Shown piece after piece: positions 27,941 through 35,975 of a stretch of DNA of 35,975 bases. Numbering within the stretch: the first letter of the stretch is position 1; the number at the start of each line of letters is the position of its first letter. The translations under genes and the position numbers were made by a program. The notes beneath the pieces are model-generated. The model was not told where the DNA came from. It ran no database searches and saw only the letters and a list, made by a program, of their open reading frames with translations. Source of the DNA: Pseudoxanthomonas spadix (GTDB lineage: Bacteria; Pseudomonadota; Gammaproteobacteria; Xanthomonadales; Xanthomonadaceae); assembly GCF_003703395.1 (NCBI RefSeq), contig NZ_RDQN01000014.1, positions 1 to 35,975 on the forward strand, in the 5' to 3' direction.

Positions 27941-30622
27941 TCATTCGGAAGGGTCGGGGACCGGCTCCGGACGCGCCGCCTCGGGGCTGACCCGTTCGAT
28001 GGTGTGGCGCAGTTCGCGGCCCAGGATCACCTTGGCATCGCGCGCCCAGGCATCCAGGCGCGCATCGAAGCGCAGCTTGCTGTGCTCGTCCGGCCACACC
28101 AGCCCGAGCTCGCGCAGCTTCTGGATGAAGCCGCGGAACAGGGTCTTGTCGAAGAACTCCGGCGCCGCCGGCGCATACAGCAGGCTCAGGCGCTGGGCGG
28201 CCTGCTGGCACAGGCTTTCCAGCTCGGCCGTGCCCAGCGTGCCCGGGCCGTTCTTTACCAGCACGCTGATGGCGATGTAATAGCGCTCGAAGGCCTGCTG
28301 CAGCGAATGGCCGATCGCGCGCAGGCGGAACACCTCGTCGGTCTGGCCGGCGTTGCGCGCCAGCATGCCGCCGTCGTCCTCGCCGACCCCCGATCGGGCC
28401 GGGGGCAGGCTCTGTTCGAGCAGGCGCGAGGCGATGAACACCTCGATGGTGCGTTCGATGCGCGTGCCGAACTGTTCGGCCGTCCACGGCAGGAACAGCT
28501 CGGCCTGCAGGAACGGATACAGCTGCATCCCCAGCCCGACCAGGCGCTGGCGCGACATGCGCCGGTTGTTCTGGAAGCAGCAGGCAATCCAGGCCGCGGC
28601 GGTGAACAGGTGCAGCACGTTGTTGCGGTAGTAGCTCAGCAGCACCGCGGTGTCTTCGTCGACCACGTCCAGCACATCGCCCAGCGGATGGGAGATGCGG
28701 CGCAGGACGTTGATCTCCAGGCCGTGGGCGATGATCCGCTCGGGGCTGTGCGGGGTGACGGTGACCCGGTCCGAATACGGCAGCTGCGCCAGCAGCGCCT
28801 TGGACAGGTCGATCTGGGCGATCAGGTCGGCCTCGGCCATCGCGTGCTTGGGCGTGGACAGCAGCGCCAGGGCCAGCAGGTTGATCGGGTTGACGTCGGC
28901 GGCGCCGTTGATGCGGGTGTGGATGTCGGTGGCCAGGCAGGACACCACCTCGCCCAGCCAGGCCGGCTTGTCGTCTTCCTTCAGCGGCTTGCCGTCCCAT
29001 TCCGGCGCGCGCTCGGCCAGGACCTGGCTCAGGGCGATGGGCTCGCCGAAGTTCACCACCACCTGCCCGTAGTTGCGGCGCAGGATCCTGGGGATGTTCC
29101 GCAGCAGGGCCCAGATCGATTCCTTCTGCTTGGGCCGGCCGGAGAGTTCGTCCAGGTAGCTGTTGCCCTCGATCAGCTTCTCGTAGCCGATGTAGACCGG
29201 CTGGAACAGCACCGGCTTGCGCGGCTGGCGCAGGTAGGCGCGCACGGTCATCGAGATCATGCCGCCCTTGGGCGGGACCAGCCGGCCGGTGCGCGAGCGC
29301 CCGCCTTCGATGAAGTACTCCAGTGAATAGCCGCCGGACACCAGCTGGGCCACGTACTCGGTGAACACCGCCGAATACAGCGGATTGCCGCGGAAGGAGC
29401 GGCGCATGAAGAACGCCCCGCCCTTGCGCAGCAGCGTGCCGATCACCGGCAGGTTGAGGTTGATCCCGGCGGCGATGTGCGGCGGCACGATCCCGCGCTC
29501 GTACAGCAGGTAGGACAGCAGCAGGTAGTCCATGTGGCTACGGTGGCTGGGCACGTAGACCACTTCGTGCCCGGGCGCGGCTTCCTTGAACCTGTCCAGG
29601 TGGTGGATCAGCACGCCGGCGTAGATCCGGTTCCAGACATGGCTCAGCAGGAAGCTGGCCGAGCGCACCACCGGGTTGGAATAGTCCGCGGCGATTTCCC
29701 AGGCCATGGCGTGGGCTTTCTTCCAGGCGTCCTCGGGCCTGGTGTGGTCGCGGCGGGCCTGGTCGGCGATGGCCTCCTTGACCGGCTCGGCGGCCAGCAC
29801 CTGGTCCACCAGCAGGCGCCGGGTGGACAGGTCCGGGCCGATCACCGATTCGCGGATGCGGTGGAAGTGGGTGCGCAGCACCCGCGAGAGCTTGCGCACC
29901 GTGCGCTCGGGCGGCAGTGCTTCGTCGATCGAATCGCGGATCGAGACCGGCGGTGAGAACCGCACGATCGTGCTGCGGCCGTTGAGCAGGATCGCCAGCA
30001 GCCGGCGGAAGCGGCCCACCAGCGCCCAGTTTTCCGAGAACAGCACCGCGAACCAGCCGCTGGCCTTGTCCGGCGCGCGGCCGACGAAGATCGACACCGG
30101 CACCAGCTGCACGTCCAGGCTCAGGTTGTGGCGATGGGCCTGGAGCAGGCGCGCCAGCGAGTCCGAATGGGTCTTGGTAGCACCGGCCTCGGGGATCAGG
30201 GTGCTGGCGTTGCGCCGCGACAGCGCCAGGTAGGCGCGCTTGCGCCGGATCGGGTCGCCCGGCAGGGGCAGCAGCGGCGAGGGCAGGCCCGCCAGCTGGC
30301 AGGCGCGGTCCAGGATCAGCGCGTTGGACAGGCCGTAGTCTTCCAGCACGTAGCAGACCGGGCGGCTGTCGATCAGCGCACCGGGAGCCTCGGGCTCGAT
30401 GTCCAGGTTGACCCACGGGTCGATCAGCTTGTGCATCAGCTGCGCCCACAGCGGGGTCTTGCCGGGCCGGCCGTTCGGCGCGGACACCGGAATCGGCAGC
30501 GGCGGGGTCGCCTGGTCGGGCGCCGCTCCGGCCGCAGGCGGCGGTGGCGTCCCGCCTTCGGGCGGACGCGAACCGTCGGGGCCTTGGCCGTCCGGGAAGG
30601 GCAGGGGATTCTGTTCGGGCAT
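27941..30622 (-). CDS. plsB: glycerol-3-phosphate 1-O-acyltransferase PlsB
   Basis: PlsB makes 1-acyl-glycerol-3-phosphate at the inner membrane, the first step of phospholipid synthesis. From the ATG at 30622 it is 893 residues, longer than E. coli PlsB (807). The first 60 residues are Pro/Gly-rich and account for part of that. Acyltransferase block I is PSHRSHMDYLLLSY (catalytic HX4D, H360 and D365), then GAFFMRRSFRGNPLYSAVF, the glycerophosphate-binding FIEGGRSRTGRLVPPKGGM and the VNFGEPI region. ATGs at 30682 and 30631 are alternatives; none has a strong ribosome-binding site. It directly follows the lipoprotein gene ending at 30660, probably as one transcript. Confidence 0.95.
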   Translation of the reverse strand: MPEQNPLPFPDGQGPDGSRPPEGGTPPPPAAGAAPDQATPPLPIPVSAPNGRPGKTPLWAQLMHKLIDPWVNLDIEPEAPGALIDSRPVCYVLEDYGLSNALILDRACQLAGLPSPLLPLPGDPIRRKRAYLALSRRNASTLIPEAGATKTHSDSLARLLQAHRHNLSLDVQLVPVSIFVGRAPDKASGWFAVLFSENWALVGRFRRLLAILLNGRSTIVRFSPPVSIRDSIDEALPPERTVRKLSRVLRTHFHRIRESVIGPDLSTRRLLVDQVLAAEPVKEAIADQARRDHTRPEDAWKKAHAMAWEIAADYSNPVVRSASFLLSHVWNRIYAGVLIHHLDRFKEAAPGHEVVYVPSHRSHMDYLLLSYLLYERGIVPPHIAAGINLNLPVIGTLLRKGGAFFMRRSFRGNPLYSAVFTEYVAQLVSGGYSLEYFIEGGRSRTGRLVPPKGGMISMTVRAYLRQPRKPVLFQPVYIGYEKLIEGNSYLDELSGRPKQKESIWALLRNIPRILRRNYGQVVVNFGEPIALSQVLAERAPEWDGKPLKEDDKPAWLGEVVSCLATDIHTRINGAADVNPINLLALALLSTPKHAMAEADLIAQIDLSKALLAQLPYSDRVTVTPHSPERIIAHGLEINVLRRISHPLGDVLDVVDEDTAVLLSYYRNNVLHLFTAAAWIACCFQNNRRMSRQRLVGLGMQLYPFLQAELFLPWTAEQFGTRIERTIEVFIASRLLEQSLPPARSGVGEDDGGMLARNAGQTDEVFRLRAIGHSLQQAFERYYIAISVLVKNGPGTLGTAELESLCQQAAQRLSLLYAPAAPEFFDKTLFRGFIQKLRELGLVWPDEHSKLRFDARLDAWARDAKVILGRELRHTIERVSPEAARPEPVPDPSE

Positions 30623-30659
30623 CGTCGGCATTATGCCCAATGGCCGCTGACGGCCGTCC

Positions 30660-31598
30660 TCATTGCGCGGCGACCTTGCCATCGGTTGGCGGCGAGGGCG
30701 CCGGCGGGGCCGGATCGGGCGCCGGCTGCGGGGCTTGCCGGAGCAGTTCGCGCAGGTCTTCGGCCTGGTCCATGTAGTCGGCCACGTACCAGCGGTCCGC
30801 CTGGCGGCGCAGGGTGACGGTGAGCTGGATCGGCTTGCCGGCCAACGGATAGGTCACCGCGACCATGGCCAGGCCGTCCTTTTCGGTGACCGTGCCGGTC
30901 TGCAGCTTGTCCAGGCTGTCGGCCAGCGACAGGCCGTAGTCGGACAGCACGCCGGTGAAGGCGGCCAGGAACGGCTGCAGCTGCCGCAGCGAGGCCTCCA
31001 TGCCGGCGGCCTTCAGGTCGGCATCGCTGTCGATCCGGGTGGCGCGGGCGGCGGCCACCAGCGTGCGCAGGGCGGTGTGGGCGCGGGCCGCATCGGCCAG
31101 CGGGGCGCTCTGCGCCCAGGTGGCCAGCACCGGCACGACCTGGGCCAGATGGGCGCGCTGGCGGGGATTGAAGTCGCCCTGGTTGCGCACGTACTGGCCG
31201 ACGAACAGGCCCAGGGTCTGCGCCGCATTGCGAAGGTCGGCGCTCTGTCCGGCCAGGTGGCGGTCGTAGTCCTGGCCGAGCTGGCGTTCGGCATCGTTGG
31301 CCGACAGCGCCGCCAGCATCGGCACCAGCTTGTCCGGCAGCGGCAGTTCGCTCAGCGGCCAGCGGCTCAGGTCCTGCTGCCAGGCATCGGAAAAGGTCCG
31401 GTAGTCCTGCGCCGGCACCGCCGCGCGGGCGAAGCCGGACAGGTCGTTGTGCCGGAGCAGTTGCGCCAGCTGGCGCACGGTGGCGGCCGGGCCATCGGGC
31501 GTGGCGGCCACCTGCGGGGCCTGGCCTGGATGACAGGCGACCAGCGCCACCAGGGCGCAGGCGAAAACGGCGGCGGTGATGCGCTGGGCCAGATGCAT
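30660..31598 (-). CDS. lipoprotein of unknown function upstream of plsB
   Basis: A 312-residue protein with a lipoprotein signal peptide (MHLAQRITAAVFACALVALV, lipobox LVAC, Cys22). After residue 40 it is mostly helical: TVRQLAQLLRHNDLSGFARA, DAERQLGQDYDRHLAG, GLFVGQYVRNQGDFN, and a C-terminal beta-like stretch GLAMVAVTYPLAGKPIQLTV with RQADRWYVADYMD. The last 30 residues are Pro-rich. I do not recognise a named domain; the C-terminal part resembles the NTF2-like or DUF-type 'apply a scale to a flux' layout only vaguely. AGGGGGA before the ATG at 31598 is a strong ribosome-binding site. It lies immediately before plsB. Confidence 0.8.
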   Translation of the reverse strand: MHLAQRITAAVFACALVALVACHPGQAPQVAATPDGPAATVRQLAQLLRHNDLSGFARAAVPAQDYRTFSDAWQQDLSRWPLSELPLPDKLVPMLAALSANDAERQLGQDYDRHLAGQSADLRNAAQTLGLFVGQYVRNQGDFNPRQRAHLAQVVPVLATWAQSAPLADAARAHTALRTLVAAARATRIDSDADLKAAGMEASLRQLQPFLAAFTGVLSDYGLSLADSLDKLQTGTVTEKDGLAMVAVTYPLAGKPIQLTVTLRRQADRWYVADYMDQAEDLRELLRQAPQPAPDPAPPAPSPPTDGKVAAQ

Positions 31599-31779
31599 GG
31601 GTCCCCCTGTGAGGCGCCATCTTGGCCGCAGCCGGCCGGGCTCGGCAACAAAACCGGCCCGGCGACGACCGGCCTGCAGGACAGCGGTGGTGGAACAGGC
31701 CGATCGAAGCCGGACCCGCACCGCCTGGTGCCTGAACGGAAACGAGGCGATACGTTGGTGTGCGATACGAGGCGTTGTG

Positions 31780-32502
31780 TTATTTCAAAAGACTTGCGAT
31801 TTCCGCCTGCATGGCCTCGGCCGCCGCACGCGGATCGGGCGCCTGGCGGATCGGCCGGCCGACCACGATGGCATCGGCGCCAGCGGCAAAGGCCTCGGCC
31901 ACCCCCATCACCCGCTTCTGGTCGCCGACCGCGCTGCCGGCCGGGCGGATGCCCGGGCAGACGATCTCGAAACCCGCGCCGGTCGCCGCGCGCACCGGCG
32001 CGGCTTCCTGGCCCGAGCAGATCACCCCGTCGATTCCGGCGGCCTGGGCGGCCAGCGCGCGCTGGACCACCACCTGGCGCGGATCGGCGTCGATGCCCAG
32101 GGCCTGCAGGTCGCCGCGGTCCATCGAGGTCAGCACCGTCACCGCCAGCAGGCGCAGCTGGCCGCTGCGGGCATGGGCGGCCGCTTCCATCATCGGGCCG
32201 TGCCAGCCGTGGAGGGTGGCAAAAGTCACCGGCCAGCGCGAGAGCCCGGCGATCACCCCGGCCACGGTGGCCGGGATATCGAAGAATTTCAGGTCGACGA
32301 AGACCTTCTTGTCGCGCCGGGCCAGCGCGTCGAGCACGGTGAAGTAATCGCCCGAGGCCAGCAGCTCCATGCCGATCTTGTAGAAGGACACCGCATCGCC
32401 CAGCCGCTCCACCCAGGCCAGCGCCTGCGCGGCGGTGGGTTCGTCCAGGGCCACGATCAGGCGCTCGTGCGCGCCCAGCCGCAGCGGCCCGCGTGGGCTC
32501 AT
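31780..32502 (-). CDS. pyrF: orotidine 5'-phosphate decarboxylase
   Basis: PyrF catalyses OMP to UMP, the last step of de novo pyrimidine synthesis. It is 240 residues with a TIM-barrel layout. The N-terminal [18 protein letters not shown] (substrate Lys), the catalytic [10 protein letters not shown], the TVLTSMD loop and the phosphate-binding GIRP with IVVGRPI are all in order. The ATG at 32502 overlaps the acid phosphatase stop in ATGA and gives the family length; an upstream ATG at 32619 lies inside that gene. A T-rich stretch follows the TAA stop at 31780. Confidence 0.96.
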   Translation of the reverse strand: MSPRGPLRLGAHERLIVALDEPTAAQALAWVERLGDAVSFYKIGMELLASGDYFTVLDALARRDKKVFVDLKFFDIPATVAGVIAGLSRWPVTFATLHGWHGPMMEAAAHARSGQLRLLAVTVLTSMDRGDLQALGIDADPRQVVVQRALAAQAAGIDGVICSGQEAAPVRAATGAGFEIVCPGIRPAGSAVGDQKRVMGVAEAFAAGADAIVVGRPIRQAPDPRAAAEAMQAEIASLLK

Positions 32503-33407
32503 CGGGCCAGGTCCAGCGCGGCCTGCTTGGCCGCGCGACGGGCCTGGACCGGTTGCGCCCAGTCGTTGTTGAACAGTGCCGGCTCCCACGAGCCGTAGGT
32601 CGGGCCGGCCAGCATCCACCAGCGCTCGCCGAACCAGTGGTGGTGCTGGTCGAGCAGCTGCTGGCGGCCGGCTTGCGTGTTGGCGGTGACCTGGACGAAG
32701 TCGCCGAGCTGGTCGCCGAACTGCATCAGCACGCGGTACTGCTGGCCGGCCAGCTTGCGGCGGCAGTTCTTCTCGGTACCGTTCTGCTCGCAGCCCGGCA
32801 CCTGGGTGCCCAGGCCCAGGAACACGCTGTCATCGGCCACCGGCAGGCCGACGGCCCTGAGGTTGGCGATGGTGGCGTCCTTGAGGTGCACGGCGCGGTT
32901 GGAGATGTACAGCAGGGTCACCCCCCTGGCGTCGGCGGCCCTGGCAAAAGCGACCACGCCGGGCACGGCCCTGGCCTTCTTCTCGGCGACCCACTGATCC
33001 CAGCTGACTTGGTCGTACTGGGCGTGGTCGGCGATCAGGCGCGCCTGGTAGGGGGAGTTGTCCAGCACCGTTTCGTCCACGTCCAGGATCACGGCCGGCT
33101 TGAGCCCGGTGGCGGCGTTGCCGCGCTCCTCGGGTACCAGCGCATCCCAGCTGCTGGCCTTGAGCGCGGCATCCAGCCGGCCGGCCGCGGCGCGATAGGT
33201 CTGCTCGGACAGCGCCTTGTACTCGGCCGCGCGCTGCACCCACAGCACTGCGTTGAGGTTGTCGTCGGCGACCACGCCGACGGCGGGCGTGGCCGCCGGG
33301 GTGGAAGTGGCCGGCATTCCGGCGGTCGTGGCCGGTTCAATGCTCTTGCAGGCAGACAGGGCCAGCAAGGTGCACACGCTCAGGAGCAACGCACGAAGTG
33401 GGGTCAC
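32499..33407 (-). CDS. class C (e(P4)-type) acid phosphatase lipoprotein, HAD superfamily
   Basis: A periplasm-facing, membrane-anchored phosphatase related to Haemophilus lipoprotein e(P4), which dephosphorylates nucleotides. It is 302 residues. A lipoprotein signal ([20 protein letters not shown], Cys20) precedes the HAD motifs [12 protein letters not shown] (109-120), [20 protein letters not shown], and the Lys/Asp segment [11 protein letters not shown]. The family's aromatic region ([16 protein letters not shown]) is intact. The GTG at 33407 is the only start that leaves a clean signal peptide; no good ribosome-binding site is visible. The 3' end overlaps pyrF, which may couple nucleotide scavenging to pyrimidine synthesis. 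Confidence 0.9.
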   Translation of the reverse strand: MTPLRALLLSVCTLLALSACKSIEPATTAGMPATSTPAATPAVGVVADDNLNAVLWVQRAAEYKALSEQTYRAAAGRLDAALKASSWDALVPEERGNAATGLKPAVILDVDETVLDNSPYQARLIADHAQYDQVSWDQWVAEKKARAVPGVVAFARAADARGVTLLYISNRAVHLKDATIANLRAVGLPVADDSVFLGLGTQVPGCEQNGTEKNCRRKLAGQQYRVLMQFGDQLGDFVQVTANTQAGRQQLLDQHHHWFGERWWMLAGPTYGSWEPALFNNDWAQPVQARRAAKQAALDLAR

Positions 33408-33586
33408 GGAAGCAGGCAATCGACGCGAAGGGAAGCGGCAGTTTAGCGGCTGGGCGTCATTGGCGGACTTCAATCGACCATGGGTGCGGCATCGACGATG
33501 CCGCCGATGACGCGACCGCTCCTGGCCATGCCGCACCAGCGGCGAGCCGCGGCTATCCTGTCCACCCGCCGTACCGGATCGACTTC

Positions 33587-34270
33587 ATGAGCGACGCCCC
33601 CGCCCTGCCCGTGCTCGACGCCACCCAGGCGCGCCTGCTGGGCTGCCTGATCGAAAAGCAGGCCACCACGCCGGATGTCTATCCGCTGACGGTCAATGCC
33701 GCGGTCACCGCCGCCAACCAGAAGACCGCGCGCGACCCGCTCATGAACCTGCAGGCCGGCGCCGTGCAGCACGGCCTGCGCGCGCTGGAACAGCTGGGCC
33801 TGGCGCGCCAGCAGTTCTCCTCGCGCGCCGATCGCTACGAGCACCTGGCGGGCAAGGCCTTCAGCCTGCCCGACCAGCAGGTCGCGCTGCTGGGCCTGCT
33901 GCTGCTGCGCGGCGCACAGACGGTCAACGAACTGCTCAGCCGGGCCGAACGGCTGGCCAGGTTCAGCGATGCCGATGATGCCCGCCATCACCTGGAACGC
34001 CTGGCCCAGCGCAACCCGGCGCTGGTGGTCCAGATCCCGCGCGGCCCCGGCCAGCGCGAGGACCGCTGGATGCACCTGCTGTGTGGCCCGGTGGATGTGG
34101 CAGCGATCAGCGCACGCACCGGCGCTTCTTCATCCCCCGCCACGAGCGGCAGCAGCGAACTGGACCACCGCCTGGCCGATCTGGAAGCGCGCGTGGCCGA
34201 ACTGGAAGCCCGCCTGTCGCGCCTGGAAGATGGCGGTGCCGCGCCGCCGGCGGCCCCGCAGCTGTCCTGA
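33587..34270 (+). CDS. yceH: YceH (UPF0502 / DUF480) winged-helix protein
   Basis: A 227-residue protein with two winged-helix-like repeats. The N-terminal part [20 protein letters not shown] and the [20 protein letters not shown] segment are the DUF480 signature, followed by [21 protein letters not shown]. The last 40 residues form a short coiled coil ([20 protein letters not shown]) with an Ala/Pro-rich end. The family is widespread in proteobacteria; its role is unknown. The ATG at 33587 gives the family start [12 protein letters not shown]. Confidence 0.93.
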   Translation: MSDAPALPVLDATQARLLGCLIEKQATTPDVYPLTVNAAVTAANQKTARDPLMNLQAGAVQHGLRALEQLGLARQQFSSRADRYEHLAGKAFSLPDQQVALLGLLLLRGAQTVNELLSRAERLARFSDADDARHHLERLAQRNPALVVQIPRGPGQREDRWMHLLCGPVDVAAISARTGASSSPATSGSSELDHRLADLEARVAELEARLSRLEDGGAAPPAAPQLS

Positions 34271-34331
34271 GCCCGGTGCCTTCGGCGTAAACGCTGATGA
34301 AGCCTGCAGGCGCCGACGCGGATCCCCACCC

Positions 34332-35831
34332 ATGCGGATGACCTTGCCCGCCACGCTGTTGCTGCTGGCCGCGGTGGCCGGCTGCGATCGCCCGCCACCA
34401 CCGCGTGCCCCGGCGGCCGTGCGCTCGGCCCTGGACACCACCCCGGACGGGCCGGCCCCGCCGATCACGATCAAGCCCTCGTTCCAATGCCCCAGGCCGG
34501 TGGTCGAAGGCGAGCCCCAGCTGCCGCTGGACGCGCCCCTGACCGACCTGCAGAAGCTGATCTGCGACGAGCCTGAACTGGCGCTGCTCGACCGCCAGGC
34601 GCACCAAGCCTACCTGGCCGCGCGCCTGCGCCGTGGCGTGGACCGCGCGGGCCTGTCCAGGGCCGAACGGCAGTGGCAGGACAATCGCAAGGTTTGCCTG
34701 AAGGCGCCCGACCCGCGCGCCTGCGCGGCCGAGACCAGCCGCACGCGCCTGGTCGAGCTGGCCCTGCAGGATCCGGCGACGGTGGCGCGCACCCGGCTGG
34801 ATTTCGCCTGCAAGGGCACGGCCACCCCGCTCACCGCGGCCTTCTACAGCCAGCTGAAGCCGGCCTTCGCGGTGCTCGGCTTCGGCGACCAGCAGGCCAT
34901 CGTGTTCGCCGAGCCCACCCATTCCGGACTCAAATACGGCCGCACCGGCGTGGATTTCTTCGTGCGCAAGGGACAGGTGACGGCCGACTTCTACGGCCGC
35001 GCGCTGGCCTGCAGGTCGCCGACCTGGCGCCCCGCGGAAGAAGCGCCAACGAGGGTCGCCGCGCAGGCCGCCGATGCGCTGGTCGAACAGGTGAGCCGGA
35101 CCACGTCGGCATCCACGTCGGCATCACCGGTCCCGAACGCTCCGCCATCGTCAGGCTCTGCCAACGCGGCAGAAGTCGCGACCGCCGCGCCGGTGGTGCA
35201 GGCGCCGGTCAGGCAGGGCGCGCCGACGGCGCCGACGTCTGCACCCTGGCCCGCCTCTGTCCAAGCGCCGGTGACCGCCTCCGCACCCGTGACCGATGCG
35301 CCCACCGGGCCGCTCGCCTCGCCAGCGCCAGCGGCGCGTGCAGCGGTGCGCTCGCCGGTCGCCCCGGGCGCGCCCGCCAGGGACGCCGCGGCGCAGGCCA
35401 CCGATGCGCTGGTCCGGCAAACCCTCTCGCCGGCACCAAGGCCGCCTGCACCGATGCGACCGCCCGCCGCTGCCGGCGCACCTGCCAGAGGCGCCGCGGC
35501 ACGGGCGCCCGATGCCCTGGTCAGACAGGACCTGTCGCAGGCACCGAAGCCGCAGGCACCCAAGCCACCGCCCGTCACGAACGCGCCTGCCAGGGAGGCC
35601 GCGGCGCAGGCCATCGATGCGCGGGCCACACCGGTCGTGCCGCAGGCGCCGATGTCCTCGGGCCCGGCGCGCGCGCCCAGCGCTGTCAGGCCGCCGGTGA
35701 ACCTGGCCGCCGCGCGGGCGACAGAGGCGCTGGTCCGGGCGGTGGTGCTGCAGGCGCAGGGGTCACCGGCAGCTGCGCGCACCGACGCACCCACCGGCAC
35801 CGCGCCGGCGCCTGCCGAGGCCAGACCCTAG
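34332..35831 (+). CDS. lipoprotein with LprI-like and MliC-like lysozyme-inhibitor regions and a repetitive tail
   Basis: A 499-residue protein. A lipoprotein signal (MRMTLPATLLLLAAVAGC, Cys18) precedes an LprI/DUF1311-like segment, about 51-143. This holds CPRPVVEG, LQKLICDEPELALLDRQAHQ, LSRAERQWQDNRKVCL and ACAAETSRTRLVEL, with Cys at 53, 78, 122 and 131. A C-terminal MliC-like segment follows (about 155-230): FACKGTATPLTAAF, THSGLKYGRTGVDFFVRKGQ and RALACRSP, with C160 and C227 as the likely disulfide. Both families inhibit lysozymes. Residues 232-499 are Pro/Ala-rich with a 35-36-residue repeat. The TAG stop at 35829-35831 lies in the CTAG junction of an IS630-family element, so the natural C-terminus is probably lost. 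The domain calls are by motif only. Confidence 0.75.
   Translation: MRMTLPATLLLLAAVAGCDRPPPPRAPAAVRSALDTTPDGPAPPITIKPSFQCPRPVVEGEPQLPLDAPLTDLQKLICDEPELALLDRQAHQAYLAARLRRGVDRAGLSRAERQWQDNRKVCLKAPDPRACAAETSRTRLVELALQDPATVARTRLDFACKGTATPLTAAFYSQLKPAFAVLGFGDQQAIVFAEPTHSGLKYGRTGVDFFVRKGQVTADFYGRALACRSPTWRPAEEAPTRVAAQAADALVEQVSRTTSASTSASPVPNAPPSSGSANAAEVATAAPVVQAPVRQGAPTAPTSAPWPASVQAPVTASAPVTDAPTGPLASPAPAARAAVRSPVAPGAPARDAAAQATDALVRQTLSPAPRPPAPMRPPAAAGAPARGAAARAPDALVRQDLSQAPKPQAPKPPPVTNAPAREAAAQAIDARATPVVPQAPMSSGPARAPSAVRPPVNLAAARATEALVRAVVLQAQGSPAAARTDAPTGTAPAPAEARP
35388..35741 (+). repeat. 35-36-residue repeats in the lipoprotein tail
   Basis: The copies start at residues 353 (AAQATDALVRQ), 389 (AARAPDALVRQ), 424 (AAQAIDARATP) and 460 (AARATEALVRA). 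Each is a short amphipathic helix-like motif followed by a Pro-rich linker ending APAR or similar. A further copy (AAQAADALVEQ, 243-253) lies about three periods upstream. The tail probably acts as an extended spacer or binds a surface component. Confidence 0.75.
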
Positions 35832-35975
35832 TGTAGTGTTCCATTCTTTTTGGAACTTAAGCGCTGATTGGCGCGGATCACCTTCTGCAGGATGTCGCGG
35901 GCGCTTCTGGTCCAGATGAACGGCTTGGGTTTGGTGTTGTGATGCGCGAGGTACTCGTCAATGGCGGCGATCAGT
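35827..35975 (-). mobile_element. IS630-family element, transposase 3' end and terminal repeat (partial)
   Basis: A second copy enters from the right, with its outer end at the CTAG (35828-35831). The first 34 bases match the terminal repeat at the left edge at 29 of 34 positions. Both copies carry their transposase on the minus strand, so they are direct repeats relative to each other. Confidence 0.88.
35828..35975 (-). CDS. IS630-family transposase, C-terminal fragment (runs off window)
   Basis: 48 codons plus TAG are visible. They include AIDEYLAHHNTKPKPFIWTR and SARDILQKVIRANQRLSSKK, which are characteristic of the C-terminus of xanthomonad IS630-family transposases beyond the last DDE residue. 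The stop codon lies in the CTAG junction, overlapping the stop of the lipoprotein gene on the other strand by palindromy. The N-terminal part lies outside the window; it is probably another copy of the same element as at the left edge. Confidence 0.88.
   Translation of the reverse strand, partial: LIAAIDEYLAHHNTKPKPFIWTRSARDILQKVIRANQRLSSKKNGTLH

Overview
The window reads as a chromosomal segment of a high-GC gammaproteobacterium of the Xanthomonadaceae (Xanthomonas, Stenotrophomonas, Pseudoxanthomonas or Lysobacter type). The evidence is strongly GC-biased codon use, the order of core genes (tex, tamB-tamA-glyS-gst-glyQ, a GspE-like ATPase, tatABC, hemH, rdgC, ttcA, plsB, pyrF, yceH), GTAG-type REP dimers, and a REP-associated tyrosine transposase (RAYT) remnant. 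Genus cannot be decided from the sequence alone.

Layout. 1-941 is a stack of decayed DNA: the 5' end of an IS630-family element, which cut a RAYT pseudogene, which itself cut a type I 3-dehydroquinase (aroD) gene. 1086-5758 carries tex, an Fsr-like MFS exporter and a YoaK/DUF1275 membrane protein. 6005-15825 is one long minus-strand run, glyQ-gst-glyS-tamA-tamB, joining glycyl-tRNA charging to the outer-membrane translocation and assembly module. 15918-19138 holds a stand-alone type II/IV secretion ATPase, a three-unit REP array and a BPSS1780-type membrane protein. 19301-21720 holds tatC-tatB-tatA and a SYLF-domain protein (all minus). 21881-23754 is hemH plus an overlapping alpha/beta hydrolase. 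23782-26670 is a YgjP-like metallopeptidase, rdgC and ttcA. 26801-27886 is a YdcH-like protein and a GNAT/FeeM-like acyltransferase behind a strong candidate sigma-54 promoter. 27941-33407 is a minus-strand set: plsB preceded by an unknown lipoprotein, and pyrF preceded by a class C acid phosphatase lipoprotein. 33587-35831 has yceH and a lipoprotein that combines LprI-like and MliC-like lysozyme-inhibitor regions with a repetitive Pro/Ala tail. The window closes in the 3' end of a second IS630-family copy.

Most of the interior is housekeeping: envelope biogenesis (Tam, Tat, PlsB, lipoproteins), translation (GlyQS, TtcA), heme and pyrimidine synthesis. The less ordinary items are the sigma-54/dyad architecture before the acyltransferase, the two-domain lysozyme-inhibitor lipoprotein with a 35-36-residue repeat tail ended by an IS junction, the ~90-residue low-complexity insert in TamA POTRA1, the REP array, and the nested mobile remnants at the left edge. 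No CRISPR array, tRNA, rRNA, prophage or recognisable defence island was seen. Both ends lie inside IS630-family copies in the same orientation, which is how a short-read contig typically ends, so the window may be a complete contig.
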